Of a stretch of DNA of 64,000 nt, positions 60,010 to 64,000 are shown piece after piece. Source of the stretch: Terriglobales bacterium (GTDB lineage: Bacteria; Acidobacteriota; Terriglobia; Terriglobales; Acidobacteriaceae); the NCBI GenBank assembly GCA_035764005.1, contig DASTZZ010000027.1:1-64000 (forward strand), in the 5' to 3' direction. How positions within the stretch are numbered: the stretch's first letter is position 1; each line of letters opens with the position of its first letter. The notes beneath the pieces were generated by a model that worked only from the letters and a program-made list of their open reading frames with translations, did not search any database and was not told the origin of the DNA. Position numbers and translations under genes: made by a program.

Positions 60010-61611
60010 GTGCCCCAGACTGAAGCTCTCGAAGTGCCTGCCGCTGTTACGCAATCGGATGTGAAGCCTGTTCACCGCGCCATTTTGAGTGTGACTGACA
60101 AGACCGGCATCGCCGACTTCGCGCGCGGGCTCGAAAAACTCGGAGTGGAACTGGTTTCTACGGGCGGCACGGCGAAGTTGCTGCGCGACTCTGGCATTCG
60201 CGTGAAAGACATATCTGAGCTCACGGGCTTCCCCGAGATGCTCGACGGCCGCGTGAAGACGCTTCATCCAAAAGTCCACGGCGGCATTCTGCACATTCGG
60301 GAGAATGAGGCTCACCGGCAGGCCGTCACGGATCATGACATTCCGGCCATCGATATGGTCGTCGTGAACCTGTACGCGTTTGAGAAGACGGCAGCAAAGC
60401 CTGGAGTCACATTCGAGGAGATCATCGAGAACATCGATATTGGCGGCCCCTCGATGTTGCGGTCTGCGGCAAAGAATTTTCAGGATGTTGCGGTGATAAC
60501 TTCGCCATCGGATTATTCGCAAACTCTCGAAGAACTCCGCAGCTCCGGCGGTCTTTCGCTTAAAACAAAATGGAAGCTAGCCAAAAAAGCATTCGCCACC
60601 ACCGCGGCTTACGATTCGGCGATCAGTTCCGCACTGGAGACCATCTCAGCGCCCGGCGAACTCCCCCAACCTGGCGAGAAGTTCCCCTCTCGCCTGCGCG
60701 TCTCATTCTCCAAACTGGCTGATCTTCGCTACGGCGAGAACCCGCACCAGAAAGCTGCGGTCTATTCCGACGGCTCTGGCCTAGGCATTGCTAATGCGCG
60801 CCAGCTTCAGGGCAAAGAGCTCTCATACAACAATCTCGTAGATCTCGATGCTGCCTGGGAGCTGTGTCGCGAGTTCGACGACCCGATGTGCGCGATCATC
60901 AAGCACACGAACCCATGCGGGGCTGCAACCGGTCCCGACATTGTCACAGCCTATAAACGCGCGCTCGAAGCTGACCCTGTTTCGGCGTTCGGTGGGGTGA
61001 TCGGCATCAACCGCGAAATCGATGAGGCGTCCGCTGAGGAGATTGCGAAGCTCTTCGTTGAAGCCATCGCCGCGCCGGGATACTCGGCGGGAGCTCTCTC
61101 GCGATTCTCGGCCAAGAAGAATCTTCGCCTGCTTCAAGTCCGTCCTGCCGAGCAAGCCACCGTTCTCAAGCAGGTCTCAGGCGGCGCACTTCTTCAGGAT
61201 GCGGATGTTCATCAACTCTCCCGCTCTGATCTGAAAGTCGTGAGCAAACGCCCTCCCACCGAAGAAGAGCTTTCCGCTCTGCTATTCGCCTGGAAGATCT
61301 GCAAGCACGTCAAATCGAATGCCATTGTCTATGCCCGCAATGGGCAGACAATCAGCGTTGGCGCCGGCCAGATGAGCCGCGTCGATTCCTGCAAGTTCGG
61401 CGCTGCTAAGGCCGTTTTGCCGCTGAAAGGCAGCGTGGCCGCATCCGACGCTTACTTCCCTTTCGCTGACGGTGTCGAGGAGATCGCCCGCGCCGGAGCA
61501 ACCGCCGTAATTCAGCCCGGAGGCTCAGTCAGGGATGGAGAGGTGGTCGAGGCCGCCGACCGGCTGGGACTGGCGATGGTATTCACCGGGGTACGGCACT
61601 TCCGTCACTAA
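60010..61611 (+). CDS. purH: Bifunctional AICAR formyltransferase / IMP cyclohydrolase
   Basis: The start is GTG at 60010 with GAGGAA five bases upstream; the longer frame to 59878 is rejected because it reads through the repeat. The 533-residue product has the usual PurH length. The cyclohydrolase domain (about 20-215) has I-L-S-V-T-D-K-T-G-I, L-V-S-T-G-G-T-A and G-R-V-K-T-L-H-P-K-V-H-G-G. The transformylase domain has R-Y-G-E-N-P-H-Q, K-H-T-N-P-C-G-A and S-D-A-Y-F-P-F-A-D. It performs the last two steps of purine synthesis, to IMP. No other pur gene is adjacent. The gene is followed 170 bases later by a TPR protein. Confidence 0.97.
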   Translation: MPQTEALEVPAAVTQSDVKPVHRAILSVTDKTGIADFARGLEKLGVELVSTGGTAKLLRDSGIRVKDISELTGFPEMLDGRVKTLHPKVHGGILHIRENEAHRQAVTDHDIPAIDMVVVNLYAFEKTAAKPGVTFEEIIENIDIGGPSMLRSAAKNFQDVAVITSPSDYSQTLEELRSSGGLSLKTKWKLAKKAFATTAAYDSAISSALETISAPGELPQPGEKFPSRLRVSFSKLADLRYGENPHQKAAVYSDGSGLGIANARQLQGKELSYNNLVDLDAAWELCREFDDPMCAIIKHTNPCGAATGPDIVTAYKRALEADPVSAFGGVIGINREIDEASAEEIAKLFVEAIAAPGYSAGALSRFSAKKNLRLLQVRPAEQATVLKQVSGGALLQDADVHQLSRSDLKVVSKRPPTEEELSALLFAWKICKHVKSNAIVYARNGQTISVGAGQMSRVDSCKFGAAKAVLPLKGSVAASDAYFPFADGVEEIARAGATAVIQPGGSVRDGEVVEAADRLGLAMVFTGVRHFRH

Positions 61612-61780
61612 AGCTTGCGTCTTAAAAGGCTGCTCAGGCGTACAATTTAGGAAGGGTAAGTCTGTCCATTACATGGGCGTCGCGAGGCTGCAGCTCTGCA
61701 TCGAAATAGTCAAGCTGCGGATTCGTGAGTCGCGCATCCAATACTTCGGGAGTTGAAGCTTCTCTTCTTAATCGATCCAC

Positions 61781-63982
61781 ATGACCAGTCTCGGTGTACG
61801 CCTGTCTTCTCTTGTTCTTATTAGCTCCTTGTTCGGCTTCGCTCAAGCTCCCACGAATCAGAATCCCGGAGTCACGCCGCCGGCCAAAGCGCCTGCCGCC
61901 CAGGCCCCGCAGAATGCGCCGACGAATCAGAATCAGGCGCCAGACACGGTTGCTCCTCCCGCGAAGAAAGGACAGCAGCCTCAGCCTTCGGCGACAAAGC
62001 CCTCCACGGACAGCACTCCGCCCGCAGAACGTGATCGCGCGCAGGCTTACTACCACTACGCGCTCGCGCACATGTATGAGGAGATGGTCTCGGTTTACGG
62101 CCACTCGGAATACGCGAGCAAAGCCATCGACGAATATAAGCTGGCGCTTCAGAACGATCCCGGGTCCGAAGAGCTAAACGCCGGACTTGCTGAGCTTTAC
62201 TTCAAAACGGGACACATCCGCGACGCCGTGACCGAATCGCAGGAGATCATCAAGCGCGATCCGAATAATCTGGATGCCCGCAAGCTCTTGGGGCGAATCT
62301 ATCTGCGCTCGCTGGGCGACATCCAAGGCGGAGCGCAGTCCTCCGACATTCTGAAGCTAGCCATCGAGCAGTTCAGCCAGATTACGCGGCTCGAGCCTGA
62401 CAATATCGACGATCACCTGCTGCTCGGCCGCCTTTACATCATCGACAAGGACTACCTGAAAGCCGAAGGCGAATTCAAAGCCGCGCGCAAGATTCAGCCT
62501 GATTCGGAAGAAGCCGTCATCAATCTCGCGTATCTGTACAACGAAGAGGGTGATAACAAGAAAGCCGTCGACATTCTGCAGTCGCTGCCCGACGCCGCGC
62601 GCAGCGGCAAGCTTTACGCTGTGCTCGGCTACACCTACGAGCAGCAGAAGGACTACAAGCAGGCGATTAATTCCTACAAGCACGCCCTCGACATCGACAA
62701 AGATAACCTCGATGCGCAGCGCGGGCTCGCCAGCAGCTTGCTCGGCGACAACCAGATCGACGCCGCGCTCGATCAGTACAAGCAGGTCGCCGACGCCGAT
62801 CCGCAGGACGCTCAGGCTTATCTGAAGATGAGCGAGATCTATCGTCGCGAAGGTAAGTACACCGACGCGATGGCGACGCTCAAGAAGGCCGACTCGCTGG
62901 TGCAGGACTCGCTCGAAGTCCCATACAACGAAGCGCTGATCGATGAAGCTCAGGGCAAGTACGACGAAGCCATCCAGATCCTGCAGGACCTGATCGATAA
63001 GAACCAGAAGCCGGCTGCGACCTACAGCAGCAGCGAGCGCAATAATCGCTCGGTGTTCCTGGAGCGCCTGGGTTCGATCTATCGAGAGACTGGACGCGAT
63101 CAGCAGGCGATCGATACCTTCCGCAAGATGCTGGAGCTAGGCGACGACAGCGCCAAGCGCGGTTATGGCCAGATCATCGATACCTATCGCGACGACAAGC
63201 AGTTCAATCAAGCGGTAGCAACCGCCCAAGAAGCTGTCAAGGCGATGCCGAAAGAGACCGACATGCGCCTGGTGCTCGCCGGTCAGCTTGCCGATAACGG
63301 CAAGGCCGATGAAGGCATCGCGATGGCGAAGGAACAGCTCAAGGGCGGCGCCGATGACCGCGACGTGTACCTGGCAATTTCGCAGATTTACGCTCGCCTG
63401 CGCCGCTGGTCCGACGCCGAGCAGGCCCTCGACAAAGCCAGCGCCCTCTCCAATAAGCCCGAGGACAAGAGAGCCGACAACTTCCTTCGTGGCTCGTACT
63501 TGGAGCGGCAGAAGAAATATGAGCCGGCCGAAGAGATGTTCCGCAAAGTTTTGGCCAACGATCCACGTGACGCCGGCGCTTTGAACTATCTCGGCTACAT
63601 GCTGGCCGACCGCGGCGTGCGCCTGGAAGAAGCGCTGCAGCTCATCAAGCGCGCCGTACAGGAAGAGCCGCAGAACTATGCGTATCTGGACTCGCTCGGT
63701 TGGGCTTATTTCAAGCTCGGCAACTACGAGATGGCAGAAGAGAACCTGCGCAAGGCCATGGACCGCAACAGCAAGGATCCAACTGTCCACGACCACATGG
63801 GCGAAGTCTATGCCAAGACCGGGCGCCTGAAGCTGGCAGCCGCTCAGTGGGAGCGCGCGCTCGAAGAATGGAACCGCTCGCTTCCGGCGGATGTTGAGAC
63901 CAACGACGTGGCTCGCGTTCAGAAACAGCTTGAGAGCACCAAGGTCAAGTTAGCCAAGCAGCAGGGCGGCGACAAAGAGTAA
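61781..63982 (+). CDS. Exported protein with many TPR repeats
   Basis: The 733-residue product has a signal peptide (M-T-S-L-G-V-R-L-S-S-L-V-L-I-S-S-L-F), a Pro/Gln/Ala-rich linker (about 23-85), and then at least twelve tetratricopeptide units to about residue 700. Typical units read A-I-D-E-Y-K-L-A-L-Q-N-D-P-G-S-E-E and A-I-N-S-Y-K-H-A-L-D-I-D-K-D-N. TPR proteins of this kind act as scaffolds for periplasmic or outer-membrane assemblies; the partner is not seen. No clear ribosome-binding site precedes the ATG. The coding region ends 18 bases before the window end. Confidence 0.85.
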   Translation: MTSLGVRLSSLVLISSLFGFAQAPTNQNPGVTPPAKAPAAQAPQNAPTNQNQAPDTVAPPAKKGQQPQPSATKPSTDSTPPAERDRAQAYYHYALAHMYEEMVSVYGHSEYASKAIDEYKLALQNDPGSEELNAGLAELYFKTGHIRDAVTESQEIIKRDPNNLDARKLLGRIYLRSLGDIQGGAQSSDILKLAIEQFSQITRLEPDNIDDHLLLGRLYIIDKDYLKAEGEFKAARKIQPDSEEAVINLAYLYNEEGDNKKAVDILQSLPDAARSGKLYAVLGYTYEQQKDYKQAINSYKHALDIDKDNLDAQRGLASSLLGDNQIDAALDQYKQVADADPQDAQAYLKMSEIYRREGKYTDAMATLKKADSLVQDSLEVPYNEALIDEAQGKYDEAIQILQDLIDKNQKPAATYSSSERNNRSVFLERLGSIYRETGRDQQAIDTFRKMLELGDDSAKRGYGQIIDTYRDDKQFNQAVATAQEAVKAMPKETDMRLVLAGQLADNGKADEGIAMAKEQLKGGADDRDVYLAISQIYARLRRWSDAEQALDKASALSNKPEDKRADNFLRGSYLERQKKYEPAEEMFRKVLANDPRDAGALNYLGYMLADRGVRLEEALQLIKRAVQEEPQNYAYLDSLGWAYFKLGNYEMAEENLRKAMDRNSKDPTVHDHMGEVYAKTGRLKLAAAQWERALEEWNRSLPADVETNDVARVQKQLESTKVKLAKQQGGDKE

Positions 63983-64000
63983 CGCCCTGCTCAATTCTGT

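Overview
This 64 kb window looks like chromosomal DNA of an Acidobacteriota bacterium, most likely class Terriglobia. That is inferred from gene content and not from a marker gene: choice-of-anchor D (ASPM-SPD-2-Hydin type) secreted proteins, a DUF6600/FecR protein, a rhomboid-TPR fusion, an S8 peptidase beside a carboxypeptidase-regulatory-like protein, DUF4861-GH88, and many GC-rich dispersed hairpin repeats. No tRNA, rRNA, CRISPR array, prophage or intact insertion sequence was seen.

Layout. 1-6 kb: choice-of-anchor D proteins, and a divergent pair of paralogues, one of them fused to choice-of-anchor D repeats. 6-10 kb: a nucleotide-sugar dehydrogenase, an S8 protease with its small partner, and a receiver-like protein. 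10.6-20.7 kb: an eleven-gene co-directional cluster (RDD, zinc-ribbon membrane proteins, DUF4129, DUF4350, MoxR ATPase, DUF58, SpoIIM-like, RDD) with mostly 4-bp overlaps, probably a membrane/envelope-associated MoxR chaperone system. 20.7-22.8 kb: a loose region of very small and partly broken genes. 22.8-28.4 kb: a sigma-54 activator, a PilZ protein and an RND/MMPL transporter. 28.6-36.4 kb: a solute-binding protein, a metallopeptidase, an MHS transporter and a Tat-exported GH2 enzyme. 36.4-40.7 kb (minus strand): a seven-gene Mrp/Mbh-type cation-translocating module. 40.9-43.2 kb: a rhodanese gene interrupted by one in-frame TGA, an F420-reductase-like protein and an aldo/keto reductase. 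44.5-51 kb (minus strand): a uronate catabolic operon (kduI, kduD, exuT-like, eda, DUF4861-GH88). 51.3-64 kb: an MBL-fold hydrolase, a cupin, a DlgD-like dehydrogenase, FecR/DUF6600, a small hypothetical, rhomboid-TPR, purH and a TPR protein.

The most notable observation is the rhodanese gene at 40945-41292. Its TGA (41152-41154) falls exactly where relatives carry the second cysteine of a C-x-C-P-N-E motif. The frame continues for 45 conserved residues, and a two-tier hairpin that fits the bacterial SECIS geometry follows the TGA. It is a good selenoprotein candidate. Other points are the Mbh-A-to-H gene order without hydrogenase genes, tandem micro-genes with a VFR-TH-EMT-E-R motif (one frameshifted), and three intergenic loci made of short-period (7 or 9 nt) tandem arrays in inverted orientation.

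How the genes work together. The uronate operon imports and isomerises unsaturated uronates and cleaves KDPG to pyruvate and glyceraldehyde-3-phosphate. GH88 and probably the secreted GH2 supply sugars. The MoxR cluster is a self-contained envelope module. The Mrp module couples H+ and Na+ gradients. Many start codons in the window are TTG or GTG with a good Shine-Dalgarno sequence, so starts were chosen on ribosome-binding sites and overlaps rather than on the longest frame.
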